Of a stretch of 64,000 nt of DNA, positions 27,752 to 40,847 are shown piece after piece (the first letter of the stretch is position 1; each line of letters starts with the position of its first letter). This DNA comes from Alphaproteobacteria bacterium GWF2_58_20 (GTDB taxonomy: Bacteria; Pseudomonadota; Alphaproteobacteria; UBA1247). The position numbers and the translations under genes were made by a program. The notes under the pieces were generated by a model. The model had not been told where the DNA came from and did no database searches. It worked only from the letters and a program-made list of their open reading frames with translations. Where the stretch lies: NCBI GenBank assembly GCA_001768735.1, contig MEMB01000006.1:1-64000 (forward strand). The letters are read 5' to 3'.

Positions 27752-29988
27752 AAAACACCCTGACCAAGCTCATGTCCAACCGTCGCCCGGCCGATCCCCC
27801 TCCCATGGATGCCATTGCGGCCCTCGTGGATGGCCGGCACAGCGATCCGTTTTCCCTGCTGGGCCCGCATGCCGACAGCAACGGCAACATCGCCATCCGC
27901 TGTTTCCTGCCGCATGCCCGTTCCGTCACCGTGCTGGCGCGGGACACCAAAAAACCCATCTGCACCCTTGCATGCCTGCACGATGCCGGCTTCTTCTCCG
28001 GAACCACCGGCCAGAAGAGCCCCTTTGCCTACCTGCTTCAGGTGGACTGGAACGAAACCCTTGTCGAAATAGAGGATCCCTACCGCTTTGGAAACATTTT
28101 GGGAGATCTTGACCTTTACCTCTTCGGCGAGGGCAACCACCTGCACCTTTATGAAAAAATGGGTGCGCACCCCACAGAGATGGACGGCGTGACGGGCACC
28201 AGCTTTGCCGTATGGGCCCCCAGCGCCGCGCGCGTCAGCGTGGTGGGCGATTTCAACTGCTGGGATGGACGCCGTCACCCCATGCGTTGCCGACACAATT
28301 CCGGCATCTGGGAAATCTTCCTGCCCGGCATCATGTCCGGTGCCGCCTATAAATTTGAAATCCGTTCGGAACACGGGGAAATCCTGCCCCTGAAAGCCGA
28401 CCCCTTTGCCTTTGCCATGGAGCATCCTCCCCGCACCGCAGCCTGCGTCCATGGCCTTGTGCCGCACGATTGGCAGGATGAAGCCTGGATGGCCCGGCGA
28501 GGCAATGCCAGCAACCGGGAAGCCCCCATCAGCATTTATGAGGTCCATCTGGGCTCATGGATGCGCGTGCCGGAGGAAGGCAACCGTTTCCTCACCTGGC
28601 GGGAAATGGCGGAAAAACTGGTGCCTTACGTCAAGGACATGGGGTTTACCCATCTGGAAATCCTGCCAATCAGCGAGTTCCCGTTCGATGGCTCCTGGGG
28701 CTATCAACCGCTGGGCCTTTTTTCGCCGACCTCCCGTTTTGGCACGCCGGAAGATTTCGCGGCCTTCGTCGATGCCTGCCACCAGGCCGGCCTTGCCATC
28801 ATCCTGGACTGGGTTCCCGGCCATTTCCCCACCGACAGCCATGGCCTGGCCATGTTTGACGGCTCGCATCTTTACGAACACGCGGATCCCCGCAAGGGAT
28901 TCCATCAGGACTGGAACACCCTCATCTACAACTACGGCCGCCATGAAGTGGCAAACTTCCTGCTGGCCAACGCCGCCTTCTGGTGCGACCGTTTCCACAT
29001 CGACGGCCTGCGCGTGGATGCCGTGGCCTCCATGCTCTACCTCGATTACAGCCGCAAGCCGGGAGAATGGGTCCCGAACCGTTTCGGCGGCAACGAAAAC
29101 CTGGAAGCCCTGGCCTTTATCCGCAAACTCAACGAGCAACTTTATGCCCGCTTTCCCGGCATCGCCACCTTTGCCGAGGAATCCACCGCATGGTCCGGCG
29201 TCTCCAAACCCACGTGGCTGGGCGGCCTCGGCTTCGGCTTCAAGTGGAACATGGGCTGGATGCACGATACCCTGCGCTATATCAGCAAGGAAACCATCCA
29301 CCGGAAATATCACCACAACGATCTGGGATTTGGTCTCCTTTATGCCTTCCATGAAAACTTCATCCTGCCGCTCAGCCATGACGAGGTGGTGCATGGAAAA
29401 GGATCCCTCCTGTCCAAGATGCCGGGCGACCGGTGGCAGAAATTCGCCAACCTGCGCGCCTATTTCGGTTTCATGTTCGGCCACCCCGGCAAAAAGCTGC
29501 TTTTCATGGGCGGAGAATTTGCCCAGGAGCGGGAATGGAACCACGACAACAGCCTGGACTGGCACCTGCTGGATGACCCCGCCCATGCCGGCATGAAGGC
29601 CCTTGTCCGCGACCTCAACCACCTCTACCAGTCGCGGCCTGCGCTTTACCAGCGCGACTGTGAAGGAAGCGGTTTTGAATGGCTGGAAATCAATGACAGC
29701 GACAACAGCACCATAGCCTTCCTGCGCCGCAACGCTGAAAGCAACGAGACCGTCATTGCGATCTGCAACTTCACGCCCGTTCCCCGCCACAACTACCGCA
29801 TCCGGGTGCCGGAAGCCGGTTTCTGGCAGGAAATCCTCAACACGGACGCAGGCTGCTATGGCGGCTCCAACATGGGCAATGTGGGCGGCGTACACAGCGA
29901 TCCCGTTCCATGGGGCGGCGGAAACCATTCCATCAACCTCACCCTTCCTCCTCTCTCCACCATCTTTCTGGAAAGAAAAGCAGAATAA
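27748..29988 (+). CDS. glgB: 1,4-alpha-glucan branching enzyme
   Basis: Introduces alpha-1,6 branches into glycogen. N-terminal CBM48-type domains (two, to ~220) precede the GH13 barrel: '[20 protein letters not shown]', nucleophile '[19 protein letters not shown]', acid/base '[11 protein letters not shown]' and '[20 protein letters not shown]'. At 746 residues it is the full-length form. It lies between the GH13 enzyme and glgX with 4-bp overlap and 3-bp gap. Confidence 0.96.
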   Translation: MKNTLTKLMSNRRPADPPPMDAIAALVDGRHSDPFSLLGPHADSNGNIAIRCFLPHARSVTVLARDTKKPICTLACLHDAGFFSGTTGQKSPFAYLLQVDWNETLVEIEDPYRFGNILGDLDLYLFGEGNHLHLYEKMGAHPTEMDGVTGTSFAVWAPSAARVSVVGDFNCWDGRRHPMRCRHNSGIWEIFLPGIMSGAAYKFEIRSEHGEILPLKADPFAFAMEHPPRTAACVHGLVPHDWQDEAWMARRGNASNREAPISIYEVHLGSWMRVPEEGNRFLTWREMAEKLVPYVKDMGFTHLEILPISEFPFDGSWGYQPLGLFSPTSRFGTPEDFAAFVDACHQAGLAIILDWVPGHFPTDSHGLAMFDGSHLYEHADPRKGFHQDWNTLIYNYGRHEVANFLLANAAFWCDRFHIDGLRVDAVASMLYLDYSRKPGEWVPNRFGGNENLEALAFIRKLNEQLYARFPGIATFAEESTAWSGVSKPTWLGGLGFGFKWNMGWMHDTLRYISKETIHRKYHHNDLGFGLLYAFHENFILPLSHDEVVHGKGSLLSKMPGDRWQKFANLRAYFGFMFGHPGKKLLFMGGEFAQEREWNHDNSLDWHLLDDPAHAGMKALVRDLNHLYQSRPALYQRDCEGSGFEWLEINDSDNSTIAFLRRNAESNETVIAICNFTPVPRHNYRIRVPEAGFWQEILNTDAGCYGGSNMGNVGGVHSDPVPWGGGNHSINLTLPPLSTIFLERKAE

Positions 29989-29991
29989 TCC

Positions 29992-32116
<2,125 letters not shown>

Positions 32117-32124
<8 letters not shown>

Positions 32125-34321
32125 CGGCAGCCCGCTCAAGCAGCTTTCCAGCATTTGCGGCATTTCCGACAGCTACCGCGACGCCTGGGAAAACACCATC
32201 ATGACCTCTCAGGAAACCCATCGCTCCCTGCTGGATGCCATGGGATTCCCCTGCGACAGCGAACAGGCCATCTCCGACTCCCTCGAACGCGTCCGCCACC
32301 GCCTCACCGCCCAGATGGCCCCGCGCATGGTGGTTCTGCACAAGGGACGAACCATCCGCATTCCCTTGCGGATTCCGTCCGAACATGTCCAACGCAGCCT
32401 GGCCTTCACCCTTGTTTCAGAAACCGGGGAAATCCTGACGGGTTCAACCTCCCTGGCACGTTATGAAACCCAGGTTTTTGGCTTGGATCCGCACTGGATC
32501 ACCCTTTCTCCAACCCTGGCCATGCCGGCCCTGCCTTGTGGCTACCACAAGCTGCTGCTGGAAATTTCCGGCACGCCCCTGCGGTCTGAAACCACCCTGG
32601 CCATCACCCCGGCGCGCTGCCACCTGCCCGAAGACCCGGAACGCCAGCGCATCGGCCTTGCCGTCCAGCTTTACGGGCTGCGCCACGACAACGATTGGGG
32701 GGTTGGGGATTTCAACACCCTTGCCAACATGCTCGCCCTGTCGGGACGTGAAGGATATGATTTCATGGGCATTGGCCCGGTCCATGCCCAGTTCCCGGCC
32801 GATCCCAACCATTTCAGCCCCTACGACCCCTCCAGCCGCAACCTGCTCGACATCGCCCACATCTCCATTCTGGACATTCCGGAATTTGCAGATTGCCCGG
32901 AAGCCCGTGACATCTGCGCCACCTCCACCTTCCAGGCCACCTTAACCGCCATCCGCTGGGAGCCCCTCGTCAATTACCCGGCCGTTTCCATGCTCAAGAT
33001 GCAGGCCCTTGAAGCGCTCTGGCAGCATTTCACGCGCACGCAGATTGCAAACGCCACCGCCCGGGCCGAAGCCTTTGCCCGTTTTTGCACCCAGAACCGG
33101 GAAAAACTGGAACAGCACGCCACCTTTGAAGCCCTGCACGAACATTTCTATCTCTCCGATTCCTGGAAATGGAACTGGCAGACATGGCCCCTGGAATATC
33201 GCAATCCGGAAAGCCATCACGTTCAGGAGTTTGTGCATCAGCACCGGAACCGGGTGGATTTTTTCATGTGGCTGCAATGGCTGGCCCACGAACAGCTCAT
33301 GTCTGCCCGCAAAAGTGCCGAAGATACGGGGATGTCTCCGGGCCTTTATGGCGATTTTGCCGTTGGCCTCTCTCCCGGCGGAAGTGTGGCATGGAGCCAG
33401 CAGGAATCCGTTCCGACCCGCGCCTGCCTTGGCGCCCCGCCAGACAAGCTTTGTCCTTTTGGGCAAAGCTGGGGTCTTTCGGCCTTCACGCCTTTCGGCC
33501 TGATGGAAAGCGGCTATGCCCCCTTTATCTCGGCCATGCGCGAAAACATGCGGTATTTCGGCGCCCTGCGCATGGACCATGTCATGGGCCTGTCCCGCCT
33601 GTTCTGGGTTCCGCAAGGCCACACGGCCGCAAATGGCGCCTATATCGCCTATCCCGCCGCCAGCCTCATTGGCCTCATAGCCCTTGAATCCCAGCGGGCC
33701 AAATGCATGGTGGTGGGAGAAGACCTCGGCACGGTGGAAACCAGTTTTCGCAAGGAACTGGAACAGGCAGGAATCCTGTCCTGCCGCGTCCTCATGCTGG
33801 AACGTTCCAAAGCCGGACGGGTCCCCGGCGCCTCCAAGTGGAAAACGCAGGCCATCGCCTCCCTTACCACCCATGACCTCGCCACCTGCAAGGGGTTCTG
33901 GCAGGAACATGATATTTCCTGGAACAATATTGCCGGAAAGCTGGGCGATGCGGCCACCGAAAAAACCCTGCGCCGCATCCGCCGCAAGGACAAATGGGCC
34001 CTGCTGCTGGCCCTCGCCCGCGAAGGCCTTCTGCCGGAAGGCAAAACGCCCCGGCAACTGCTGGCGGAATATGATGCCAACCTGCCGGTTCTCCTGCATG
34101 CCTTTCTTGCCCGAACCCCGGCATTGGCGCACATCATCAGCATTGAGGATATCCTGGGCCTCGTGGAGCAACCCAACCTGCCCGGCACCTTTGATGAACA
34201 TCCCAACTGGCGCCGCCGCCTGCCCATGACGATTGCCAACCTGTCCGACAGCGGCAAGCTTTCAGCCTTCCGCAACGCGCTTCTGGCGCATGCGGGAAAA
34301 GAGGAAAAACCGTTAGGCTGA
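32117..34321 (+). CDS. malQ: 4-alpha-glucanotransferase, glycogen-operon copy
   Basis: A second GH77 amylomaltase (734 residues from ATG in the glgX overlap). Catalytic motifs are 'GALRMDHVMGLSRLFWVP' (nucleophile), 'MVVGEDLGTVETSF' (acid/base) and 'SLTTHDLATCKGFW'; note HDLAT where the other copy has HDQPT. Both copies have the same N-terminal extension and the 'NLPGT..E.PNWRRRLP' tail, so they are paralogs, although diverged. It acts with GlgX by recycling short oligosaccharides released by debranching. Confidence 0.93.
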
Positions 34322-34325
34322 AACT

Positions 34326-34889
34326 TCAGGAAGCGGCCGCGGGAGGAGCGGAATCCAGCGTAGCAAGAATCCAGTCAAACCGGGCCTGTCGCCGGGCCGG
34401 ATCATCAACCAGATGATAATCATACGCCTTTTTTTCCTGGCGGGATGCCTGGCCCGGCAGACTGGCACGGCCATGGGTAATGTTGCGCACCGTATGCCGC
34501 AGGCGCTCGGCAAGAAACACCGCCAGCGCCCGATAGAAACGGGACCCAAAACCGGAGTCCGTCCGCAGCTTTTCATTCAGGACGTCTTTGGCAATGGCCA
34601 CCACCACCACATTCCGGGAGGCGAGAACCGTCGCTGTGGGCGGACGCGGATCGACAAACGACATCTCCCCCACAACGTCGCCGGGGGCCAGCCTGGCCAT
34701 TTCACCAAGGCCACGCACAAAGACCCCGAGTTCCCCCTTGACCACAATGAACATGTCCGGCGTCTGTTCAAATTCCCGGATGATGACATCCTGGTCGCCC
34801 AGGGCCAACCGGCGACCATGCGCCGCTATCCAGCGGACATCATCGTCGCTGAGCTGTTCAATGATATAGGGGATATTGAGCATCATCAC
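34326..34889 (-). CDS. Single-domain cyclic-nucleotide-binding protein
   Basis: 187 residues with one cNMP-binding (Crp-type) beta-roll: 'DMFIVVKGELGVFVRGLGEM', 'LAPGDVVGEMSFVDPRPPTA' (phosphate-binding cassette, GEMSF + RPPTATV). No helix-turn-helix follows; the C-terminal ~70 residues are helical and charged. It cannot be a standard CRP regulator and may act as a cNMP sensor or scaffold. A class III cyclase is encoded at 43751-45097. It is co-directional with grpE, 8 bp downstream. Confidence 0.85.
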   Translation of the reverse strand: MMMLNIPYIIEQLSDDDVRWIAAHGRRLALGDQDVIIREFEQTPDMFIVVKGELGVFVRGLGEMARLAPGDVVGEMSFVDPRPPTATVLASRNVVVVAIAKDVLNEKLRTDSGFGSRFYRALAVFLAERLRHTVRNITHGRASLPGQASRQEKKAYDYHLVDDPARRQARFDWILATLDSAPPAAAS

Positions 34890-34897
34890 ACACCTCC

Positions 34898-35488
34898 TCA
34901 GGCAGACTGGTCGATATTCCCGCCCTTGGCCGCCGGATTGCGGACAACCCCGACCCGCGCCGGACGCAGCAGGCGTCCATGGATGAGGTATCCCGGTGCA
35001 ATCAGCTGGATGATGGTGCCAGGATCCTTGTCCGGCATGTCCACATCGAACATCACTTCATGCTGGTGCGGATCAAACACGCCATCCGTGGGCGCAATCT
35101 GGACAATGCCCACCCTGGTAAACGCCGCCATCATTTCACGTTCGGTTGCCTCAACGCCGGCCACCAGGTTTGCCAGCGCCTCATTCTGCGTCCGCTGGTC
35201 TTCGGGAGCGGCCTCAAGGGCGCGGCGCAGGTTGTCCGCCACGTTCAGCAGGTCTTTTGCAAATCCGCTGACGGCAAACCGTGCGATATCCTCACGATCA
35301 CGGTTGGCACGTTTCTGCAGGTTGTCATGATCGGCCACCGCCCGCAGGAGCTTGTCCTTGAGCGTTGCGATTTCGGCCTCATGTTCACAGCAGGGATTTT
35401 CCGCAGCAGGCGGCTGATCCTGTTCCATCTCGGTGCGGATTTCCGCCTTGGCATCTGTGTCTGTATGGTGATGATGGGATTTTGTCAT
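34898..35488 (-). CDS. grpE: Nucleotide exchange factor GrpE
   Basis: The ADP/ATP exchange factor of DnaK. An acidic and His-rich N-tail (~40 residues) precedes a long coiled coil ('EIATLKDKLLRAVADHDNLQ', 'KRANRDREDIARFAVSGF') and the beta domain ('TDGVFDPHQHEVMF', 'IIQLIAPGYLIHGRLLRPA', 'RVGV'). 196 residues. A promoter is visible upstream. In alphaproteobacteria grpE commonly neighbours rph, as here. Confidence 0.95.
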   Translation of the reverse strand: MTKSHHHHTDTDAKAEIRTEMEQDQPPAAENPCCEHEAEIATLKDKLLRAVADHDNLQKRANRDREDIARFAVSGFAKDLLNVADNLRRALEAAPEDQRTQNEALANLVAGVEATEREMMAAFTRVGIVQIAPTDGVFDPHQHEVMFDVDMPDKDPGTIIQLIAPGYLIHGRLLRPARVGVVRNPAAKGGNIDQSA

Positions 35489-35517
35489 GATGGTTCCTCT
35501 TGATTCTCTCCGTCTTG

Positions 35518-35546
35518 AATGTAAGAGTGCCCAGGCAAAGTTTCAA
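35518..35546 (-). promoter_or_regulatory. Putative promoter for grpE
   Basis: On the minus strand TTGAAA, 17 bp, TACATT, ending about 30 bp before the grpE start. It fits sigma-70; the -35 TTGAAA also resembles heat-shock promoters, but no CCCCAT-type -10 is seen. The region is shared with divergent rph. Confidence 0.55.
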
Positions 35547-35563
35547 CCCTTGGAGAAATGATT

Positions 35564-36289
35564 ATGCGCCCCAGCGGCAGAAAAAACGATACCCTGCGTT
35601 CCGTAACCCTGACCCCCGGCTATGCCAGACATGCGGAAGGCTCCTGCCTCGTCCGTTGCGGAGACACCGTGGTCCTTTGCACGGCCTCGGTGGAAAACAA
35701 GGTTCCCCCCTTCCTGCGCAACAAGGGAATCGGCTGGGTAACAGCCGAATACGGCATGCTGCCCCGTTCCACCGGCACCCGCACCGACCGTGAAGCAGCC
35801 CGTGGCAAACAAAGCGGACGCACCATGGAAATCCAGCGTCTCATTGGCCGTTCCCTGCGCAGCGTGGTGGATCGCAGCAAGATGGGCGAGCGGCAGATCA
35901 TCATTGATTGCGACGTCCTTCAGGCCGATGGCGGAACCCGTACCGCTTCCATCACGGGGGCCTACGTGGCCCTGCATCAGGCCCTCGCTGGCCTCGTGGC
36001 CAAAAAAGAGCTCAAGGAAATCCCCCTCACGGACCACATTGCCGCTGTATCCTGCGGCATCTGCGACAATGAAGCTGTGCTGGATCTCGATTACGCCGAA
36101 GACAGCACGGCACAGGCCGATTCCAATTTTGTCCTGACAGGTTCCGGCGGGATTGTGGAAATCCAGGCCACCGCCGAGGAACGCCCTTTTGAGGAAGAAG
36201 CCTTCCACCAGCTTCTCGCCCTCGCCCGCAAGGGCGTGTCCGAACTGGTGGACCTGCAGAAGGCTGCCATCCGGGAGTACATGAAATGA
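35564..36289 (+). CDS. rph: Ribonuclease PH
   Basis: A phosphorolytic 3'-5' exoribonuclease that trims tRNA 3' ends. '[20 protein letters not shown]', '[17 protein letters not shown]', '[18 protein letters not shown]' and '[20 protein letters not shown]' are family hallmarks. I choose the second ATG, eight bases after GGAG, giving 241 residues. It overlaps rdgB by four bases. Confidence 0.96.
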   Translation: MRPSGRKNDTLRSVTLTPGYARHAEGSCLVRCGDTVVLCTASVENKVPPFLRNKGIGWVTAEYGMLPRSTGTRTDREAARGKQSGRTMEIQRLIGRSLRSVVDRSKMGERQIIIDCDVLQADGGTRTASITGAYVALHQALAGLVAKKELKEIPLTDHIAAVSCGICDNEAVLDLDYAEDSTAQADSNFVLTGSGGIVEIQATAEERPFEEEAFHQLLALARKGVSELVDLQKAAIREYMK

Positions 36290-36876
36290 GCCGCAAATTT
36301 ACCGGGGACGACCTCATCCTTGCCACCCACAATCCTGGAAAAATCAAGGAAATTTCCGCTTTTCTCGCCCCCTTCGTCAGCACCTTCAAGACCGCCGCCG
36401 AGATGAACATCCCGGAGCCGGAAGAAACCGGCGTCACTTTTGCCGAAAACGCGGAAATCAAGGCGCGCGCCGTGGCCATGGCCTCAGGCCTGCCCGCCCT
36501 GGCCGATGACAGCGGCCTGTGTGTCGATGCCCTGGATGGGGCCCCCGGCATTTATTCCGCCCGTTATGCCGGCCCTGACCGCGACTGGAGCCTCGCCCGG
36601 AAACGCCTGGCAAATGAACTGGGCGACAAACCGCGTCACGCCCATTTTGCCTGTGCCATGGCTCTGGCCTGGCCGGATGGCCATTGTGAAAGCGTCGAAG
36701 GCCGGGTGGATGGCCTCATTGTCTGGCCCGAACGGGGCGAGGGCGGATTTGGCTATGATCCCATTTTCCAGCCCATCGGACATGACCTGACCTTTGGCGA
36801 AGACCAGGAGACCAAAAAGGCGATCAGCCACCGTTTCAGGGCTTTTGATGCCCTGATCCACAAATGTTTCCTGTAA
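36286..36876 (+). CDS. rdgB: dITP/XTP pyrophosphatase RdgB
   Basis: Removes non-canonical purine nucleotides. '[12 protein letters not shown]', '[20 protein letters not shown]', '[11 protein letters not shown]' and 'KKAISHR' are all present. 196 residues. It lies in the standard rph-rdgB-hemW order. Confidence 0.96.
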   Translation: MSRKFTGDDLILATHNPGKIKEISAFLAPFVSTFKTAAEMNIPEPEETGVTFAENAEIKARAVAMASGLPALADDSGLCVDALDGAPGIYSARYAGPDRDWSLARKRLANELGDKPRHAHFACAMALAWPDGHCESVEGRVDGLIVWPERGEGGFGYDPIFQPIGHDLTFGEDQETKKAISHRFRAFDALIHKCFL

Positions 36877-36892
36877 AGGCCTTCCGCCCATC

Positions 36893-37996
36893 GTGACGCC
36901 CTTCGGGATTTACATCCACTGGCCGTGGTGCCTGTCCAAATGCGCCTATTGCGACTTCAACAGCGCACCTCTGGGCACACTGGACCTGCCCCGCTGGCAG
37001 GCAGCGTATCGCGCCGACCTGCAGCAACTGGCAAGCCTGTGTCCGGGCCGGACCGTCTCTTCCATCTTCTTTGGCGGCGGCACCCCGTCCCTCATGCCCG
37101 TCCCCCTGCTGGAAGACATCCTGTCCGGGATTGCCCGGCTTTTTTCCCTTGCCCCGGATTGCGAAATTTCCCTGGAGGCCAATCCGGGCGCAACCGAAAC
37201 CCTGAAGGGAATCGCCCAAGCCGGCATCAACCGCCTGTCCCTCGGCATCCAGTCGCTGGATGATGACGCCCTGGCGCAGCTGGGCCGCCGGCACACCGCC
37301 ACCGAAGCCCGCCGGGCGCTGGCGGATGCCCAAACCCTGTTTCCCCGCGTATCGGCCGATTTCATCACGGCCCGGCCCGGACAAACCCTTTCGGCATGGG
37401 AAACGGAACTCACGGACATCCTGTCCCTCGGCCTGTCCCACATGTCCATCTACCAACTCATCCTTGAACCGGAAACCCGGCTGGCCCGCGCGCATCCGGT
37501 CATGCCGGATGAAGACACCGAAACCGGCATGTATGCCCTGACCCAGACCATGACGGCCGGGGCCGGATTGCCCGCCTACGAAATCTCGAACCACGCCCGG
37601 CCGGGCGAGGAATGCCGCCACAACCTGCTTTACTGGCATTATGGGGAATATGCGGGCATTGGCGCGGGCGCCCATGGCCGACTCCATATGGAACGGTCCG
37701 TCTTCGCCACCACCATGCCCGTCCAGCCGGAAAGCTGGCTAACCTGTGATGGCTGTCCGGAGATGGAGGCGCTGGATATCCCCGCACAGATAGAGGAAAG
37801 CCTGATCATGGGCCTGCGCCTGACCGAAGGCGTGGCGCGCGCCCGCATGGAACACCTTGGCTGGCCGGATGCGCGGGCGAAGGCCGAAATTCGCCAGCTC
37901 GTCCAAATGGGTTTCCTTGAAGAAACGGAAGGGTTCCTGCGCGCCACTCCGGAAGGACGATTGCGCCTGAACGCCCTTATCGCCCGGCTGGCCTGA
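36893..37996 (+). CDS. hemW: Radical SAM protein HemW (heme chaperone)
   Basis: Starts at GTG. 'GIYIHWPWCLSKCAYCDF' contains the CxxxCxxC cluster motif; 'FFGGGTPSLMP' and 'NRLSLGIQSLDDDALAQLGR' follow, and the C-terminal HemW domain is present. HemW binds heme and delivers it to target proteins; older annotations call it HemN-like coproporphyrinogen oxidase. 367 residues. It converges with the LppC-type gene, overlapping by 20 bp. Confidence 0.94.
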   Translation: MTPFGIYIHWPWCLSKCAYCDFNSAPLGTLDLPRWQAAYRADLQQLASLCPGRTVSSIFFGGGTPSLMPVPLLEDILSGIARLFSLAPDCEISLEANPGATETLKGIAQAGINRLSLGIQSLDDDALAQLGRRHTATEARRALADAQTLFPRVSADFITARPGQTLSAWETELTDILSLGLSHMSIYQLILEPETRLARAHPVMPDEDTETGMYALTQTMTAGAGLPAYEISNHARPGEECRHNLLYWHYGEYAGIGAGAHGRLHMERSVFATTMPVQPESWLTCDGCPEMEALDIPAQIEESLIMGLRLTEGVARARMEHLGWPDARAKAEIRQLVQMGFLEETEGFLRATPEGRLRLNALIARLA

Positions 37997-39593
37997 AGGA
38001 CAAGGGAGCCGGACTGGCAACCCGTGGCCGTCCATCCCGGATTTCCAGCACTGGCAATCCCCGCTCCACCAATCCGTTGGAACGGAAACGGAAAATTCCG
38101 TCAAGACCCACAAAACCATCCGGAGACTGCAGGTCTGCCGCATCCAGCGGCGTTCCCGACAGCGCCATCGCAAGGGCGGTTGCATCATAGGCAAGGGTGG
38201 CAAGCCGTGGCGGCACATCCCCAAACACCTGTTGGTAACGGGCCATGAACTCCTGGCGCAATCCGGGAGCCGGGGCAGAAAACCATGCCCCCGACAGGGC
38301 CGGAAGGGACCACAGGCCCGGATCATCCCACAACCCGGTGCCCATGAGGTGAACCTGGGGCGCTGCGAGCCCAACCCTTGTCATGGCGGCCAGAACTTCC
38401 GGCAAGCGTTCTCCGCCTTGTGCCACCAGGACGGCGTCACAGGGCATGGGGCCAAATCCGCGCGCATTCGCAAGTTGGGCCAGATAGCCCATGGCTTCCG
38501 CATCCTGCCGCATCTGGAGCTGCTGGCGAATCGCTGCAAGATTGTCCGAACGTTCCGGAAAATCACTGATGGAAGACACCGCCGCCTCCAGGGTGCCGGG
38601 TGTGGCGTCATACCGCCCGATACCACTGATGGACATGCCCAACTTGGCTGCCTGCCAGCGTGCGGTTTCCACAACCGCATCGCCATAAGTGCCTGCGGGA
38701 GCCAGGATGGCCAGCCTTTTTATCCCTTGTATGCCTGCATGGTCCAAAACCCGGATCACCTGCGTAAACGGCAGGAAACCGAAAACATAAGCGCCTTCCC
38801 CGGCCAGGGTCCAGTCGGTCGAAAAAGTGACCATGGGAACCCCCGCCGCCTGCGCCAGCGGCTTGGCCACAACCGCATCGGATGCAAAAACCGGCCCCAG
38901 CAGGATGCTGGCGCCTTCCGACAGGGCCGTATGCACCGCTACGGAAACGCCGTCCGCCCCCGCGCCCGTTGCATAGGGCCTCAACTCGAAACCGGTTTTC
39001 TGGACATCAAACACCGCCAGGGTTGCGGCCTGCCGCATGGCATCCCCCAGCACGCCCTCGGGAACCAGAAGCGCCGCCCGCACGGCCGGAGGTGCCCCAT
39101 CAAAAGTGGAAGCTTTTGTGGCCATCGGAACGACAGGCATTCTCGCGGTGTCCCCGGATGACGGAACAGGCGCAAAAAGGCTGGGCTTTGTCTCGGCCGC
39201 CGAAAAACGGATAACAGGGCTGGACGGTTCCGGACTGCGGCGCATCCATCCCGGCATGGCAGCTTCCTGCGCCTCGGGAGCGGGAAGCATCTCCATTTCC
39301 ACGGGCTGGATCTGTGCCGTTGGGCCGGGCTTTGACATGGATTCCGGAACAGGCAACACGGCCGGAGGAGCCTTGACCGGCGCACGACCCGGATGAACAT
39401 CCTTTTGCGGTGTTTTTGCAGGAGCGGCAGCGGAAAGTCCTTGCCCGGAAGGCCATAAACTGGATAGCTTGATTTCTGGCATGCGCATGTCCGGCAAACT
39501 GCTGGAACCACATCCCGCCAGAAGCATCACAACCGCGAAAGTCCCGGCCCATGACCGAACCCTCTGCCCAAAATGAAAAGAATGCACGTCCAT
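37977..39593 (-). CDS. LppC/LpoA-like periplasmic-binding-fold lipoprotein
   Basis: A 538-residue predicted outer-membrane lipoprotein: signal segment with lipobox 'VVMLLAGC' (residues ~21-28), a Pro/Ala-rich linker (~45-165), then a type I periplasmic-binding-protein fold ('VRAALLVPEG', 'ASILLGPVFASDAVVAKPLA', 'RLAILAPAGTYGDAVVE'). The LppC (penicillin-binding protein activator) family is usually encoded next to rsmI and yraN, as here. The 5' end overlaps the divergent rsmI by 43 bp; a later start is possible. Confidence 0.88.
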   Translation of the reverse strand: MDVHSFHFGQRVRSWAGTFAVVMLLAGCGSSSLPDMRMPEIKLSSLWPSGQGLSAAAPAKTPQKDVHPGRAPVKAPPAVLPVPESMSKPGPTAQIQPVEMEMLPAPEAQEAAMPGWMRRSPEPSSPVIRFSAAETKPSLFAPVPSSGDTARMPVVPMATKASTFDGAPPAVRAALLVPEGVLGDAMRQAATLAVFDVQKTGFELRPYATGAGADGVSVAVHTALSEGASILLGPVFASDAVVAKPLAQAAGVPMVTFSTDWTLAGEGAYVFGFLPFTQVIRVLDHAGIQGIKRLAILAPAGTYGDAVVETARWQAAKLGMSISGIGRYDATPGTLEAAVSSISDFPERSDNLAAIRQQLQMRQDAEAMGYLAQLANARGFGPMPCDAVLVAQGGERLPEVLAAMTRVGLAAPQVHLMGTGLWDDPGLWSLPALSGAWFSAPAPGLRQEFMARYQQVFGDVPPRLATLAYDATALAMALSGTPLDAADLQSPDGFVGLDGIFRFRSNGLVERGLPVLEIRDGRPRVASPAPLSFRPAGR

Positions 39594-40465
39594 CCGGATC
39601 TCCCTTGCATGAATCCCGAAATCTATACGCCGGTCTTTCCATCATCGCAACGCCCATTGGCAATCTGGGCGACATAAGTCCGCGCGCGGTTGCCACCCTT
39701 GCCCAGGCCGACACCATTGCCTGCGAGGATACCCGCATGACCCGCAAGCTCCTGGGCCTGCTGGGCATCAAGGCGCCGCCCCTTCTGGCCTATCATGACC
39801 ACAACGCCCATGAGGCGGGAGACAAGGTCTTGTCCCTGCTGCGCACCGGAAAACGGATTGCGCTTGTCTCCGATGCCGGATCCCCGCTCATTTCCGACCC
39901 CGGTTTCCCGCTGGTGCGCGCCTGCGCCGCCGAAGGCATTCCGGTCACCGCCCTGCCCGGCCCCGCAGCCCCCATCCTGGCCCTTCAGCTCTCCGGCCTG
40001 CCCAGCGACCGGTTCCTCTTTGCCGGCTTTGCCCCGTCCAAAATGAAGGCGCGCCGTGATTTCTTCGCCAGCCTCGCCAGCATTCCCGCCACTCTTGTCT
40101 TTTTTGAAACCGGCCCGCGCCTGGCCGCCAGCCTGGCTGACATGGTGGAAATCCTTGGCGCGCGCGATGCGGCCATTGCAAGAGAACTCACAAAGATGCA
40201 TGAAAGCGTGCGGCGCGACCGCCTGGAAAACCTGGCCGCAACCTATGCCGCTGAACCGCCGCCCAAAGGCGAAATCGTGGTGGTCATCGGCCCACCGGAA
40301 GCATCTGCCGCCCCCACCCATGATCCTGCCGAGCTTCTGCGCGACCTGCTGAAAACCCATCGGATCCGCGAAGCGGCGGATATCGCCGCCGCCCTCACGG
40401 GCCAACCCCGCAAAACCCTTTACAGCCTGGCCCTGTCCCTGCGGGATGAAACGGAAAACACATGA
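39551..40465 (+). CDS. rsmI: 16S rRNA (cytidine(1402)-2'-O)-methyltransferase RsmI
   Basis: A SAM-dependent methyltransferase of the tetrapyrrole-methylase fold: 'LSIIATPIGNLGDISPRAV', 'IACEDTRMTRKLL', 'IALVSDAGSPLISDPG', 'VTALPGPAAPILALQLSGLP' and 'FFETGPRLAASL'. 304 residues. The N-terminal ~25 residues are non-conserved and overlap the divergent lipoprotein gene, so translation may begin later. Confidence 0.95.
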   Translation: MTEPSAQNEKNARPSGSPLHESRNLYAGLSIIATPIGNLGDISPRAVATLAQADTIACEDTRMTRKLLGLLGIKAPPLLAYHDHNAHEAGDKVLSLLRTGKRIALVSDAGSPLISDPGFPLVRACAAEGIPVTALPGPAAPILALQLSGLPSDRFLFAGFAPSKMKARRDFFASLASIPATLVFFETGPRLAASLADMVEILGARDAAIARELTKMHESVRRDRLENLAATYAAEPPPKGEIVVVIGPPEASAAPTHDPAELLRDLLKTHRIREAADIAAALTGQPRKTLYSLALSLRDETENT

Positions 40466-40824
40466 CGGGCAGCCACACCACCTACCAGCGCGGCCTGTTT
40501 GCGGAAAATGTGGCCGCCCTCTGGCTCATGCTGCATGGCTGGCGCATCCTGGCCCGCCGTTACAAAACTCCGCATGGCGAAATTGACCTCATTGCCCGGC
40601 GCTGCGGTCTGGTGGCCTTCCTTGAAGTAAAGGCCCGCAAGGATGAAATGGACGCCGCGGAAGCCATCACGCCCCGCACCCGCCGCCGGATTGCCGATGC
40701 CGCCGGACATTATCTTGCCCATCACCCCGGCATCGCGGGGCTTGACTTGCGCTTCGATGCCGTGCTTGTCTTGCCCCGTGGCCGCATCCGGCATATACCG
40801 GGGGCCTGGAACCTGGAATCCTGA
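40462..40824 (+). CDS. yraN: UPF0102 (YraN) family nuclease-fold protein
   Basis: 120 residues with a PD-(D/E)XK-like core: 'RGLFAENVAALWLMLHGWRI', 'GEIDLIARR' and 'VAFLEVKAR' (Asp and ExK). Function unproven; a role in DNA processing is suggested by the fold. It is coupled to rsmI by an ATGA overlap. Confidence 0.93.
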   Translation: MTGSHTTYQRGLFAENVAALWLMLHGWRILARRYKTPHGEIDLIARRCGLVAFLEVKARKDEMDAAEAITPRTRRRIADAAGHYLAHHPGIAGLDLRFDAVLVLPRGRIRHIPGAWNLES

Positions 40825-40847
40825 TCTTGTCAAAGGAGACATCCCCC

